64,000 nt of DNA, taken from positions 60,453,537 through 60,517,536 of the forward strand of contig OX345636.1 in the NCBI GenBank assembly GCA_947044365.1, read 5' to 3'. Positions 38,487 through 49,454 of the stretch are shown in pieces. The position numbers were made by a program, and so were the translations under genes. The notes under the pieces were generated by a model, which ran no database searches, was not told the origin of the DNA, and worked only from the letters and a program-made list of their open reading frames with translations. The first letter of the stretch is position 1. Each line of letters starts with the position of its first letter. This DNA comes from Petrosia ficiformis. Lineage: Eukaryota > Porifera > Demospongiae > Haplosclerida > Petrosiidae.

Positions 38487-39772
38487 AAGTACATGTGTAT
38501 GTATTAATTTACAGCCTATAAAGGAATTAGTCTCAATGTAAGTACTCTCTGTCTTTTACCATTTTGGTGACATAATCCTTTCCAAATATATTGGATAAAC
38601 ACTTCATGAGATTCATGAAGAAAAATGACCTTCTTAGTTTCCATGCATGACTTAAAACTTTTAAAAGAAGTTTATATTTCATTCCACCATATAAACATTA
38701 TGTGTACATGTAGGTAGTATTTTAATACAGACATGTTTATATACACATAAAACCAGTTATAAATGTCTCGTTTTGGTGTATATGTGGGTAACATGTACAG
38801 TAGTCCTCAATAAAATGTTCACGTAGCATTGTTGTAGTACACAAGTAGTACTCTACACTCCATAAAACACTGAAAGAGCATATTATTATGCATACTACAC
38901 TTAATGAAATAATAAACAGCAGTGACATTTGAGCTCCACCTTCTACTACTAACTAACTCTTTACCTCTACATATACATGTATAACTCTCCCATTTTATAT
39001 AACTAGAGTCTGTAACTTACATGTACTTTGGTGGAAAGAAGTGTTGTTAAGAAAGCTACACATGTATAGATGTTAAATGTATATATGATGCACTATCAGC
39101 AGGAAGATAGCAAGGCAGGTACTTAAAAGTTTAGTAGTCTAAAGGGCAACACCCACACCTTTGCTTATACCTGTGTAACTTCACATTTTACACAACACAG
39201 ACTTCTAACTTCCTTAATTAGACAGGGGAGCTTCTAACAAAGTCATAGATACCAAGTACATGTACATGAACATGTACATGCTTCGTTAGTCAGAGGAAAG
39301 CAACAAAGCAAGTGTTTGAAAGAGCAGTGGTCAGTGCCAACAGTCATGAGGCTAATGTGCTATGCATTTTACATATAATTATGTACATATTATAATTAAA
39401 ATGTTGCCGTAATTAATATGGTGGAACATACTTAGTGCATACGTACTACAGTAACACTGTGTGAACTATTTATTGAGGGCTACTTTAATACAAGAATGTG
39501 TACACATGTACGTGTCTAGTAATTACATGTAGTCTGATGGCATTGCCTCTTCACTGGTAGGAGGAAGGGTCTGGGACATACATGTACATGTACATGTATA
39601 TTACCAGATTACTCAACCTCAAACCACACTCTTATAAGCTCCACCTCACATGTAATAAATACAATGTTCAATATACTGTAAATGGGGAGGGTATAAAACC
39701 CGGAATAGAATGAAACTGAATGTGGAATGGAACGGAACGGAACCGAACTGGAAGTTGATAACTATTATTATA

Positions 39773-40197
39773 TGTGACCGAATTTGCGAAAATCAGTCTT
39801 TTGGGATAATTATTAATTTTGAGATACTAGTGAAAATAGACAGTTATGGATTACTTGGGCGATGACAATTTTACTACATAAAAAGCTTCATTAACATCTT
39901 ACCTATTCAATCATGCCTTCAGAGAGGTTTGGTAACAACTCTGTGCTTCGCTAGCCACTCCTAAAAATGTTTTTAGTAATTACGTTTAATGCTTAAATAA
40001 TTGATTTAATTGCGTTTTTCTCAAAATGAAGGATTTGTTACTACAATGGTTTAATCCCCCGCTGTAGCTTTGTCTTTTGCGTGATTGGCTTGTATTATAT
40101 ATCATTCTGGAGCTAATTGAATACTCTATTCAGGTAATACAAAAAAACAATTTTGAAATTTTATCCCATAAGCTTGATTTTCGCAAATTCGGTCACA
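39773..40197. mobile_element. 425-bp MITE with TIRs and TA duplication
   Basis: Left end tgtgaccgaatttgcgaaaa and the inverse right end are identical over about 23 bp, with partial pairing further in (gggataa). TA flanks both ends (39771-39772 and 40198-40199). The paralogous site at about 63690-63705 reads attattatatgtttgg without the element, confirming both borders. Non-coding, probably mobilised by a mariner-type transposase. Confidence 0.9.
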
Positions 40198-40654
40198 TAT
40201 GTTTGGTAATGGAATTTAATATGTAATTTTAATATTATTTCGTGCGCAATCGTACGTGTGTACATGTATACTGTACATGTACATGTACTTCTTAACTGCA
40301 TGTATAATAATTGTTACATGTACATACATGTACATGTACAATAATACATGTTCATACTATACGTCATCTTCATACTATAGTACATAGTAGATGTACATGT
40401 ATATACTGTGGTACTTCTACATGTACATGTACATGTACGACTACAGTATATAATCTGTACTTAAAATTAAAAATTTGTGATATTTGAATTAAGCATTGGC
40501 CGCACCCACCATTAATTAATTAAACGAATGCAAAATCTGCAGACTCAGAGAAGCCTAAAACTTTCTTGAAACATTTCTAAGATGTTCATGCATGTACTAT
40601 TACTTGACTGTCTATTACTATCCCATGTCTGAGTTCACCTAACTACATGTTACA

Positions 40655-40818
40655 TGCCTTGCTTTGGCAACAAAATTAAATACCACTTACTCATAACAAC
40701 CATACATAAGTAATAGATAGAGTAAAGGCAAAACACAAAGAAGTGATACTTACATGTACGTATGTATGTATGGTTGTTATATGGAAGTGGAATTTAATAT
40801 TGTTGCCAAAACAAGGTA
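40655..40818. mobile_element. MITE with ~50-bp inverted repeats, complete copy
   Basis: Same family as 2807-2969, with both arms present: tgccttgctttggcaacaaa at the left and ttgttgccaaaacaaggta at the right. Confidence 0.8.
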
Positions 40819-42183
40819 CCATCCCCATCTTGTTCCTGTGCTTTTTCGGTTTTGATATATATCAGTGTTTATGAAAAGCTCATATGGCGCACCATTGACC
40901 CAAAGAGCTTGTTAGTTATTTAGCACTGTACAGTTCTCTCTTTGAGCCACATGGTGCAATTAATTATGATTACATTGTCACTAACAGCTTTGTTAACTGG
41001 CTCAAGATGTTTCCAATGGCATAACACTCTAACCATTGTTGAGCCAATTTGGCCCAAGCTTCAAACTTATCAAACCTCAGATTTAAAAAAAAAAAATTTA
41101 TTATATATATAATATAATCACAATATAATAATTTTATTATTGTCATGTATTGTCTACAATTATTTTCTTATCAGTAATTATTGTTCTGCACTGTGAGTGC
41201 ATTCATTAAAATAATAAGACCCTTAATTAATCCTTAGACAACTGTTATGGAATATACAACAGTGTACATGTATGTGACATTTGGTACCATACTGCATTCA
41301 TGATCATGATGTAGCATTCCAAGTGTCATGTTTGTCCTCAGCAGCAAATCCGAGGAAGTCATGACAATTATTTGAGCTGAAAATAGACTTAGACAGATTT
41401 TAATGGATATCCCCATTTGTTCAGCATTCATAAGGGCAGCACCACATTGATACTTGGATTTTCATGCATTTGGGATATCTTCTTGAATGAACCATGTACA
41501 TGTACACTCTGGATGTATATATATATGTACATGTAGATGGTGTGAGACTATCAGTACCATCATGATAGGAGACAAAATGACTGATGTAATGCATTAATTA
41601 TCCTCTATCCATTTTAGTATATTGTACATGTCACTACAATGTCTCCATAAGTTACATGTACTGTACAACCTCTTAAAAGCAGATGCACATGGTAAATTTG
41701 AAAATATTTTCAGTCGCTATTGATTTCATAGGCATAGCCAGACCTTTAGGATTGGGTGGGCCTGGTAAAGCATAGATCGGCACGCAAAGCATGCCAAAAC
41801 ATTTTATCGTTAATAAATCCATGATAAGTGTGCTCTACCATTCGTGGCCAGGCAGACAAGTTGAGTTGGAGCTAGTTCAACTTTATTCTTGAGAGCATTC
41901 AAACTCTCTGATGTTCTCTGAGTGAAAAAACGATATTTATCACACAATAATTGTACCTTACACCACACCTCCTAATTATGTGAATAATATTGCCTGAGCC
42001 ACAGCCCAGGCTGGCCCTGTGCTAGCTACACCTATCCTTGCAGTGACTAACTCTCTAAAATAAGGACACCTTGCTATTATGTAAAGCAGTCAGAAATATA
42101 CATGCCACAAATATTTTTTCTTAATTTATTGAAGGACAAAAAAATTTAAACACAAAGCGAAAAACATCATCTGATCTTTCAAT

Positions 42184-42775
42184 ATGGTACCATTGGTGGC
42201 AGTCTATTGGAGAAAGAAGAGTAATCAAACATATACAGCAGTTTTCATCGCTACCTTGCTAACGAAAAGAATTTACCTTTTAGTATATATACTCAAGGAC
42301 CTCGAATTTACAAGTTCTAGAGAGAGTTTAAAAGCATCACGAAAGATGCTGAAGAAACAAGGCAAAGGAGATTGTCCCCAGGCAGTAATGTCTTTATCTA
42401 ATGAGGATATTGTAGCAAACTGGTGCACGAGGCTGTTCGAATCCAGAACCTGTATGGTTTCGGGTATATTACTACATTGGTATGCGAGGAAGGGATGAAC
42501 CAAAAAAATATTGTTTTGGAGACTTCACAATTTAGTCCACATCTGATGGAAGGAAATACATAGAATACACCAGTGAACAAGACACAAAAACAAGATCTTG
42601 AGAGCATGAATATGATCATCGCTCTTTCAAGCCCAAAATGTGGGCTACTCCTGAATGTCCCAAGAGGTGTCCTGTAATCATTTTTGAGCATTTTATCCAA
42701 GACCGACCAGAAAGTACATGTACATGTATGTGCAAACCAATGTCTCCATTTTACTTAGCCATCAACGGACTACTA
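42184..42775 (+). pseudogene. DUF3504 (Crypton-derived tyrosine recombinase) pseudogene, copy 2
   Basis: Same relic as at 24634, in duplicated block D. Frame 1 gives LEFTSSRESLKASRKMLKKQ, GKGDCPQAVMSLSNEDIVAN. A shift then leads to GCSNPEPVWFRVYYYIG, MRGRDEPKKYCFGDF, SDGRKYIEYTSEQDTKTR, KPKMWATPECPKRCPV and SPFYLAING. It keeps the codons after QAVM that copy 1 lost, and has lost the LMHT codons that copy 1 kept. The shared stop codons show that the gene was already dead before the block was duplicated. Confidence 0.75.
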
Positions 42776-43439
42776 TTGGTTGCAAATAGTATAAGATAAT
42801 GATTTTGCCTCTTTTTTGGGTAAATGTAATTGAAGGGGAAAGTATGTACTATTTTCAGACTTGCATGAGTTTTCTGGGATCCAGTAAACCCACACATGTA
42901 CAATTGTACATGTATTCAAGAGGGTATTTGAAAGTGTAGCTGTAGTATTTCTCTTCCTGAATGAATGTATATCTGATAGTGACATTACCCTCATGATAAG
43001 ACATAAACAGACTGATTGTTATACATTAAACATCTTTCCTGATACAGTACATAGACTATTCATAAATAAATCAAGTCTACCATTCTATTGTAAGCATTAC
43101 TAGTATACAGTGTTCTGAACATGATTTTACTATTTGTGGTACATGGATTAATTTATTAAAAGATTTAATAGGTGTGGCTAAGTTTCTTGAATCATGGCAA
43201 AAGTTAGTAGGAAAACGATGATCGATAGTGATGTAGGCTTAATTCCAGAGCTGAAATCATGGACCAGGACCGCTACCAAAAAGCCTAGTGAAAACATACC
43301 CTGCTAGTATATTGTTTAATATACATGTATCTGTACGTTATAAGCGAGAACACACGGTTAAGGAGGACAATTTTCAGTCCCAATTGGCCTCTTGCCAATC
43401 TTTGTAGTTAAAAACCATCATCCTTTTTGTATAAATTAT

Positions 43440-43882
43440 AAGTACTGTGTACCTTACTGAACTGTCCATTCAACAATAAACTGTTAACACTACAATTTAA
43501 TGGGTTCTGTCTTCATGTAACCATTGTGTGATTATGTCATCATTATAATTATCATAAATTTAGTATCATTGTTAGTATTGGGTGTGGTTTTATATTTTAT
43601 AGAATCAAATGTGTTTCTATTTATAGTAGTGAATGGTTACATGAACAAACTGTCAGTTAATATCTCATTTGTAATTTATAATGTATGGATTGCCATCTTT
43701 TCAAGCTATCCTCTGAATTAATTCACATATTCTATAATCAATACATTTTCAGTGGTCCTAATGGTGTGGATGTTCCATTGTATATTGTGTTATATTTGGT
43801 GTTTATTATGTTAATAATTATGTTAGTTGAATTAGGAACTGATAGGCACATTGATTTAAAAAATGGCACTCTAGCTTTGTAA
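43440..43882 (+). pseudogene. Membrane-protein frame, copy 4
   Basis: Nearly the same as 25850-26284, with the same frame offset. The C-terminal piece IIMLVELGTDRHIDLKNG then TLAL and stop is kept. Confidence 0.45.
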
Positions 43883-45954
43883 TGATATTCATAACTTTTA
43901 TTAATTTTTAAAAACATATTTCAATTACAGTTTCCCCAGTATATATAGTATTGCATATCGCTGCCAAAAATATTGTGATACGATATATTTGAAATAACTA
44001 CATGTAGGTGTTAGCACTGAGCAGTTATATAATTCCATGGTGATGGTGGTAGGTTGCATTATTGAGATTTAAAAGGCTGTTTCACAGTGACATATATACA
44101 TGTACATGTATATCCAATAAGGTTGTGTACTGGCAGTCTCTTATGCTATTGTCTTCACAATTGAATGCTATACAGGTGTTTTCTACTCAGTCGCTAACAA
44201 ATGCAGCCCAGAAGAATTTGAGATGCTCAGTGCTATCTCTCTCTGTATGCATATAATATTATAATTATGTAGCTCTGACTTCAAGTAGTCTTGTTGTAGG
44301 TCATTCTTCTCATGATGTCATATCTCTTCATTGAGATTCACACGTATGTATTTTTACAGGTGTATTTTTATTATGATCGATAATATAAAAAGCATACCGT
44401 ACATGTAAATACACAATGTAAAGAGAATATAAATTATTATCGTCAATAATATAAAATGCATTTACAGACAAACACACTTGACTTATTAGGTTAAGGTCAC
44501 TAATGCTCACAATAATAGTAGTATTTATAATATATTTATATTTCATTAATCATGTGTGAATAGAATACTTTGAAATGACTATATTCTATTAAACAATTCT
44601 GTTTGTTTAATTCACTATGTACATGTGTATATGAATAAAATAATAGAGTGAAATTATACTTTCACATGTGACCTATACTTTCAAATGAAATAAGTAATGA
44701 ATCTGTATAGGTGAGCATATCCTATTGTCGCTATAAAACTATCATGATATCACAGAATCCTTGACTTGTTACTACAAATGCAATCAAAATGTGGAAGGCT
44801 ACATCACTTGAATGATAAAATCATAGGATTTCATAGCTTAATTAATAGTTTTTACAAAGCAGCTGACTATTAAAATAACATGTTCATGTAGTTTGGTGGT
44901 TACAGTATTACTTGCTTATCCATGTGTACTGTAATAAACTATTACTGTAGAGTGTAGAATCATTCTTGGTATATGTACATCTAATATGTACTATAGTAAG
45001 AATATGACCTATAGTATTAACATGTACCTATTATACATGTATGTAGATACAACAAAGATTTGTACTGATGGGATTTCATTAAAATTATAAGTCAAACTTG
45101 TAAATTGTAATGGAATAATTTCATTACTTATTTCATTACTTATTTCATTACTCCCATTACAATATATAAGTTTGATCACATGACTCTGTGTATTCAAAAA
45201 TGTCACATCTAAATCCTGCAATAAAACAAACTGTAACAAAGGCTATATAGCATCCCAGATACACATGTACAGGGTGTATATACCATCCTTCTACAACCTT
45301 CTAACCTAATCAAACTTGTTTGGTCATGTGACTAACTTGTTGAAATATTTGACAGAAATTATGTAATAATAGAAAAGAAATTAATAATAGATTATATAAT
45401 TATTACATGCATGCATATATAATTTATATAAATGAATATCAGCGCATTGTCCCCCCTTGCCATCTTCTGGCCAACATTCCTACTACAGTGACGTTTATTA
45501 TCTCGATCTTGTAATGTCCCATCTGATTGCTCAGTTTATTAATTGATCATATATATGACTTGGTATATTCCAAAAGGGCATATCAAAATTAATTAACAAG
45601 CTATAGCGAGGGCTGTGAAGTGTCCTGGATGCCAACCTTCTACCATCATCTGGAGACTGTGATTCACCACGGTAATAACAAAGATTCAAATACATGTCAA
45701 TCAGGTGACAGTCACCTGATTATGATATCAATGCATCAGGAATGTTTACCCAAGTTACCAGACTGTGTTTCGCCGTGGCGCATGTCAGTCTGTAGACGAG
45801 ACTAGCCACCATTGGAGACTGTGCTTTACCACAGATGTGACATACATAGATTAGAATATTTGTAATACACATAGATGGAGTGAATCAGGTGACTGATTAT
45901 GACATCACTGATGATGCGCGCAGCTGTTAACTTGCGTTTGATCAGCACTGTACA

Positions 45955-46470
45955 TGCACTTACATGTACTTCTTGTACATACTTGTATTAGATGTTCATA
46001 CTGTAGTACATGTACATATACACACTATGATATTGTTATAATATTTATATAGATTGCCGATATAAATTTGGGGTGGGACTGGAGCCTCCTTTTTTTCTTC
46101 TCCTGTACTTGTGCTATACATACATTATAAGATACATGTACATGTACATGTTCATACTGTATGTATATTAGTACTTACATGTATACTTGTTATAATGCTT
46201 GTTGATTATAATACATGTACATGTACCATGTATAATACAGTAACATGTACATACATGTACATGTAGTACATTTACATACATACAGTGTATACTGTAATAC
46301 ATGTATATAGTACATATGCTATTGTACATTTTGTAACTAGAATACATGTACATGTACATACATGTACAATAATTCATGTTAATACTATAAATCATTTTCT
46401 TACTATACTACATTCATGTACATGTATTAGATGTACATAGGATAGTACATGTACATGTACATGTACACAA
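45955..46470. repeat. TACATGTA minisatellite
   Basis: Paralogue of 28375-28920. Open frames here come from the palindromic repeat. Confidence 0.85.
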
Positions 46471-46877
46471 TATACTATGTGAGCATAAACAATATACATA
46501 CACTGGACAGATATTTAAATTTTCTGTAGCAGTATTGGTGACATCATGTATAGTATAGGTCATGTGTTGGGCAACTGTCCTTATGAAACACTTATGCAGG
46601 AAATTTACAAATTTTCTGCAAAATTTCAGCTGCAAGGCAGTGCAAATTCCCTGTACACCAACATGTGCAGTAAATTGTGAAGTACACATCATATTTCAGC
46701 ATGCAAGTAATTGCAACCTACATTTGATATGTCATGCAATATGTCCTTTGAAGTTGCCATTTATAATAATAATAATAATAATGAAATAATAAATGAATTG
46801 CTAAATAAATTCAATGACAATAATTATGAACACCTGTCACTAGAGAATCACATGTTTAAATCAGAAACTGTTCATGG

Positions 46878-47204
46878 TCAGTTAACATTTACTGCCCACT
46901 TAGGAAGTAGGGAATTAACTGGAATGTTCCTGGTAGAAGAATTTCCTACGCAACGTTTTTTTGTTTGACATAGAGCTTGGTTAGACTTACAGTCCTTTGT
47001 GTACTCATCAAGCCTGTTAAACATTGCATCAACTTTAGAAGATCTCAAAGGTAATGGATGAACAACAAGCACCTCCTCCTCATCAACTGCACTTTCTTCA
47101 CTACTTATCAAATCCAATATCATGATCTTCTCCCACAGAACTTTGTCTCCTTCTCTAGAAAATTCCATTTTTTCTAAACTGGATTTCCTTTCGGTCAGCT
47201 TCTG
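46878..47204 (-). CDS. Nested gene, exon 6 (C-terminal exon)
   Basis: The acceptor ..tgtattcag is followed by 108 codons and TGA. It encodes a charged region (QKLTERKSSLEKMEFSREGD), an acidic stretch (LDLISSEESAVDEEEVLVV) and a conserved-looking tail (LPLRSSKVDAMFNRLDEY, then KKRCVGNSSTRNIPVN and LPKWAVN). From memory this SSEE..LP.RS.KV...F..LD.....KKR..G..S.R..P...P.WAV arrangement recurs in uncharacterised cnidarian and sponge proteins; it is not verified here. It joins exon 5 in phase 0. Function unknown. Confidence 0.75.
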   Translation of the reverse strand, partial: QKLTERKSSLEKMEFSREGDKVLWEKIMILDLISSEESAVDEEEVLVVHPLPLRSSKVDAMFNRLDEYTKDCKSNQALCQTKKRCVGNSSTRNIPVNSLLPKWAVNVN

Positions 47205-47252
47205 CTGAATACAAAATAATTATAATTAACAATGTGTTGAATACATGTGTTG

Positions 47253-47792
47253 TTAGCGCTGAAACAAATATTTGTTTATCCAGACATTTGTTTGTGTTAT
47301 CCAAATATTCGTTGAATTTTTGGCATAACCAGTTGTGTTTGCACATGCACAGAAACATTTATAGTACATGTCATAGGTGGAGTAATTGGTATAGTAGGTT
47401 CAGCGATAGCTAGTTGTACCACGTTTTAGACAAAAATCTCACACACATGTAGTAGAGAAATGTGACTGAGACAATTATTTAATTAAATAAACGGGTAATA
47501 ATAGATAGTTAAACACTAAGAACTGTATTTTATAGTATGGTGTGTTAAGATAAAGGTGGCATGGTTGAAAAGGTTCTCACGTTCAAAGAGCACTGATTAG
47601 CATGCAAATGCTCAATAAAGGTCATGCCATCTCATGTACTGGTACCCCATGTAGTTATTTACAGCAAAATGATGAACTAATACTAAATGTCACTAGAAAC
47701 AATTTATGACAGTAAAAAAGCTAATATTCGAATGTTAGTTCACTATGATTAGCAAATATCAAAAAACTAGAAGCAGCATTGTTTCAGCCCTA
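47253..47792. mobile_element. hAT-like element in intron 5 of the nested gene
   Basis: Left end tagcgctgaaacaaatattt and inverse right end cactagggctgaaacaatgc share TAG.GCTGAAACAA. About 540 bp without a clear protein frame. The flanking duplication is not exact. A fragment of the family is at about 30855. Confidence 0.6.
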
Positions 47793-47964
47793 GTGTGCTG
47801 TGCATATGAAATAAGTATCTATGCATGAATATATGTATGTGTAGCAGTCTTTAATAGTGGTACCAATAATTAATTTAACATAATTATATACATGTACAGT
47901 GCAAATATGCATGACACAGGGTCCTGTACATGTGTAGGCATACACATAAAATGCTAACCCTAAC

Positions 47965-48068
47965 AAGACATTCATGTTTTCGTTTCAGCTTCTGTTTTTG
48001 TGCTGCTATTCCACGGTGATGAATTGATTCTTCTTCACATTTACTGCGATAGAACCTGTATGCTGCAT
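47965..48068 (-). CDS. Nested gene, exon 5
   Basis: Acceptor ..aatttag and donor gttagg. Incoming phase 1 completes an Asp codon with exon 4, and the exit is phase 0. It encodes AAYRFYRSKCEEESIHHRG then IAAQKQKLKRKHECL, a basic, probably helical segment. Confidence 0.75.
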
Positions 48069-48121
48069 CTAAATTATAGAAGTAATGTATGATTGAATTT
48101 TTTACACATATATGTTCTTAC

Positions 48122-48196
48122 CACGAATGTGCTGTGTAGTAAACGTTTGATTCAAGCCTTTAACTTCTTTGATTAGCTTATCAAGTTTCACGACAT
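48122..48196 (-). CDS. Nested gene, exon 4
   Basis: Acceptor ..aatttcag and donor gtaaga. The sensible frame encodes VVKLDKLIKEVKGLNQTFTT then QHIR, a predicted helix. It exits in phase 1, matching exon 5. This frame requires an incoming phase of 1, but exon 3 ends in phase 2, so one extra base separates the two (see findings). Confidence 0.65.
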
Positions 48197-48263
48197 CTGA
48201 AATTAAATCTATAGTATAATGTAAAAGTTATTATAATTTAGTTTAATAACTTGGCAAACTCAC

Positions 48264-48337
48264 CCACGCTCAACTTTCCAGCCTTCAAAATTGTCATCTT
48301 CATCCTTTAGCTTGTTGTATACACACCTAGTTTCTTT
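48264..48337 (-). CDS. Nested gene, exon 3
   Basis: Acceptor ..tatgtag and donor gtgagt. It encodes KETRCVYNKLKDEDDNFEGW then KVER and ends with two extra bases (GG). Its start matches the phase 0 end of exon 2. The other two frames contain stops. Confidence 0.65.
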
Positions 48338-48404
48338 CTACATACATGTACAAATTTTTATGAACCATAATTATATATTTAGCTCCAAAATTTCATATTT
48401 CAAT

Positions 48405-48711
48405 TAGTGATGCACCGATAATCGGATCGGTAATTGATATCGATCATTATCGGCCATTATTTTTAGTATCAGTATCGGTTATTTATGGAAAATGTAACTG
48501 ATATTGTAAAAAGTGTACCAATAATGTCATTTCAGGTGATTAAGGCATCATTAATTGCTTTTAGAATACTTATAAAATGCTCACTTTCATTGAAAGAATA
48601 AGAATCGAGAAGGTAGATTTAATATCGGATCGGTATGGGTTATCGGTACATATCTAAAGTAATTATCGATTTATCGGAATATCGGTAAAATCTCATATCG
48701 GTGCACCACTA
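48405..48711. mobile_element. hAT-type MITE, TAGTGATGCACCGATA family, in intron 2 of the nested gene
   Basis: The ends tagtgatgcaccgata and inverse ..tatcggtgcaccacta are flanked by the exact 8-bp duplication atttcaat (48397-48404 and 48712-48719). The interior is full of atcggt words in both orientations. 307 bp, non-coding. Confidence 0.93.
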
Positions 48712-48870
48712 ATTTCAATATGCTTGTGTCAGATTGTAATTTCACAAAACACAATTCATTGTTGTTTCTAAAACCAAGAAACTTCAAACCACAATTTTTT
48801 TTTTTAGTACACACAGAAATTATTATTGCTTACTCGGATTTGGCTTTTTTAAGTTTAGGACTGAATGTAC

Positions 48871-49166
48871 TAGTGTTGTTTTAGTTAACTATAACTATAA
48901 CTAAAACCCCTTTTAGTAAGGCATTTTGACTTTTGGTTAATTAAACTATAACTAAATTACAGGTCTATTGAAATAACTATAACTAACTGAAAGAAAAAAT
49001 GGTCAATAATGCACACTTTTAGTTAGTTAACTAAAACTAAAACCCTTTTAGTAAGCCTAAAATTGTTTTAGTTAATTAACTATAACCATAACTAAAACTG
49101 TGATAAACTAAACATACTATAACTATAACTAAAAGTGGTCATTATTGTCAAACTAAAACAACACTA
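48871..49166. mobile_element. hAT-type MITE, TAGTGTTGTTTTAGTT family, in intron 2 of the nested gene
   Basis: The ends tagtgttgttttagttaac and inverse ..aactaaaacaacacta are flanked by the exact 8-bp duplication gaatgtac (48863-48870 and 49167-49174). The interior has repeated taactataactaaaa. The right-hand duplication overlaps the splice donor of exon 2. Diverged relatives are at about 17490-17680 and 31830-32010. Confidence 0.92.
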
Positions 49167-49178
49167 GAATGTACTTAC

Positions 49179-49270
49179 TCTGGAAGGGTTTGATGACAGT
49201 AACTCGGACCAAGACCTAGATGACGTTGAGCCTATTTCCTCAAATTCCCCTGATTTGTCAGATGCTGAAT
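49179..49270 (-). CDS. Nested gene, exon 2
   Basis: Acceptor ..ttatatcag and donor gtaagt, 92 nt. Together with one base from exon 1 it gives 31 codons: NSASDKSGEFEEIGSTSSRS then WSELLSSNPSR. It is Ser- and Glu-rich, probably disordered. The exit is phase 0. Confidence 0.7.
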
Positions 49271-49332
49271 CTGATATAAAATTTCAGACTGAGAAATTAA
49301 ATCTACCATGATGATGACCCCGAAGTGCTTAC

Positions 49333-49390
49333 TTTGGTAATCATGTGATATTACGTCATGGACAGGCTTGAGGTTTCGCAGTTTGCGCAT
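49333..49390 (-). CDS. Nested gene, exon 1 with start codon
   Basis: The first ATG in the frame (49388-49390) begins MRKLRNLKPVHDVISHDYQ. The frame is open a further 18 codons upstream but without an ATG, and it meets a TAA just beyond 49444. The donor gtaagc follows CAA A, leaving phase 1, which fits exon 2. The sequence upstream (49400-49430) is a GC-rich patch (gcgcggccacgcccttcgcg) that could be the promoter or 5' UTR. Confidence 0.6.
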
Positions 49391-49454
49391 CAGATCTAGT
49401 CTGGCGCGGCCACGCCCTTCGCGATCGGTTGGAGGAGAAAACAATGCTTACTGG

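Larger units (their letters stand above)
32150..39772. repeat. Direct duplication E, copy 1 (~7.6 kb, includes ANK exon 4)
   Basis: Collinear with about 56100-63720, which includes exon 5, at an offset of about 23.9 kb. Long stretches such as 34900-37530 look nearly identical. Differences are small indels, a 12-bp tandem expansion (58140-58195), an AT-repeat replacement near 37537-37605 and the exon itself. Confidence 0.85.
40200..46480. repeat. Large duplicated block D, copy 2
   Basis: Direct copy of 22240-28930. It keeps the complete MITE (40655-40818), lacks the hAT insertion of copy 1, and has a small insertion at about 42770-42838 next to the DUF3504 relic. Confidence 0.85.

Noticed and set aside
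38247..38507. 86-residue + strand frame (and its copy at 62127)
   Set aside because: It spans a hAT MITE and its flanks. The open frame is a by-product of the element.
49190..49306. Plus-strand open frame with an acidic DDSNSDQDLDD-type sequence
   Set aside because: It is the complement of nested-gene exon 2, which has matching acceptor, donor and phases on the - strand. The plus reading lacks a convincing exon context.
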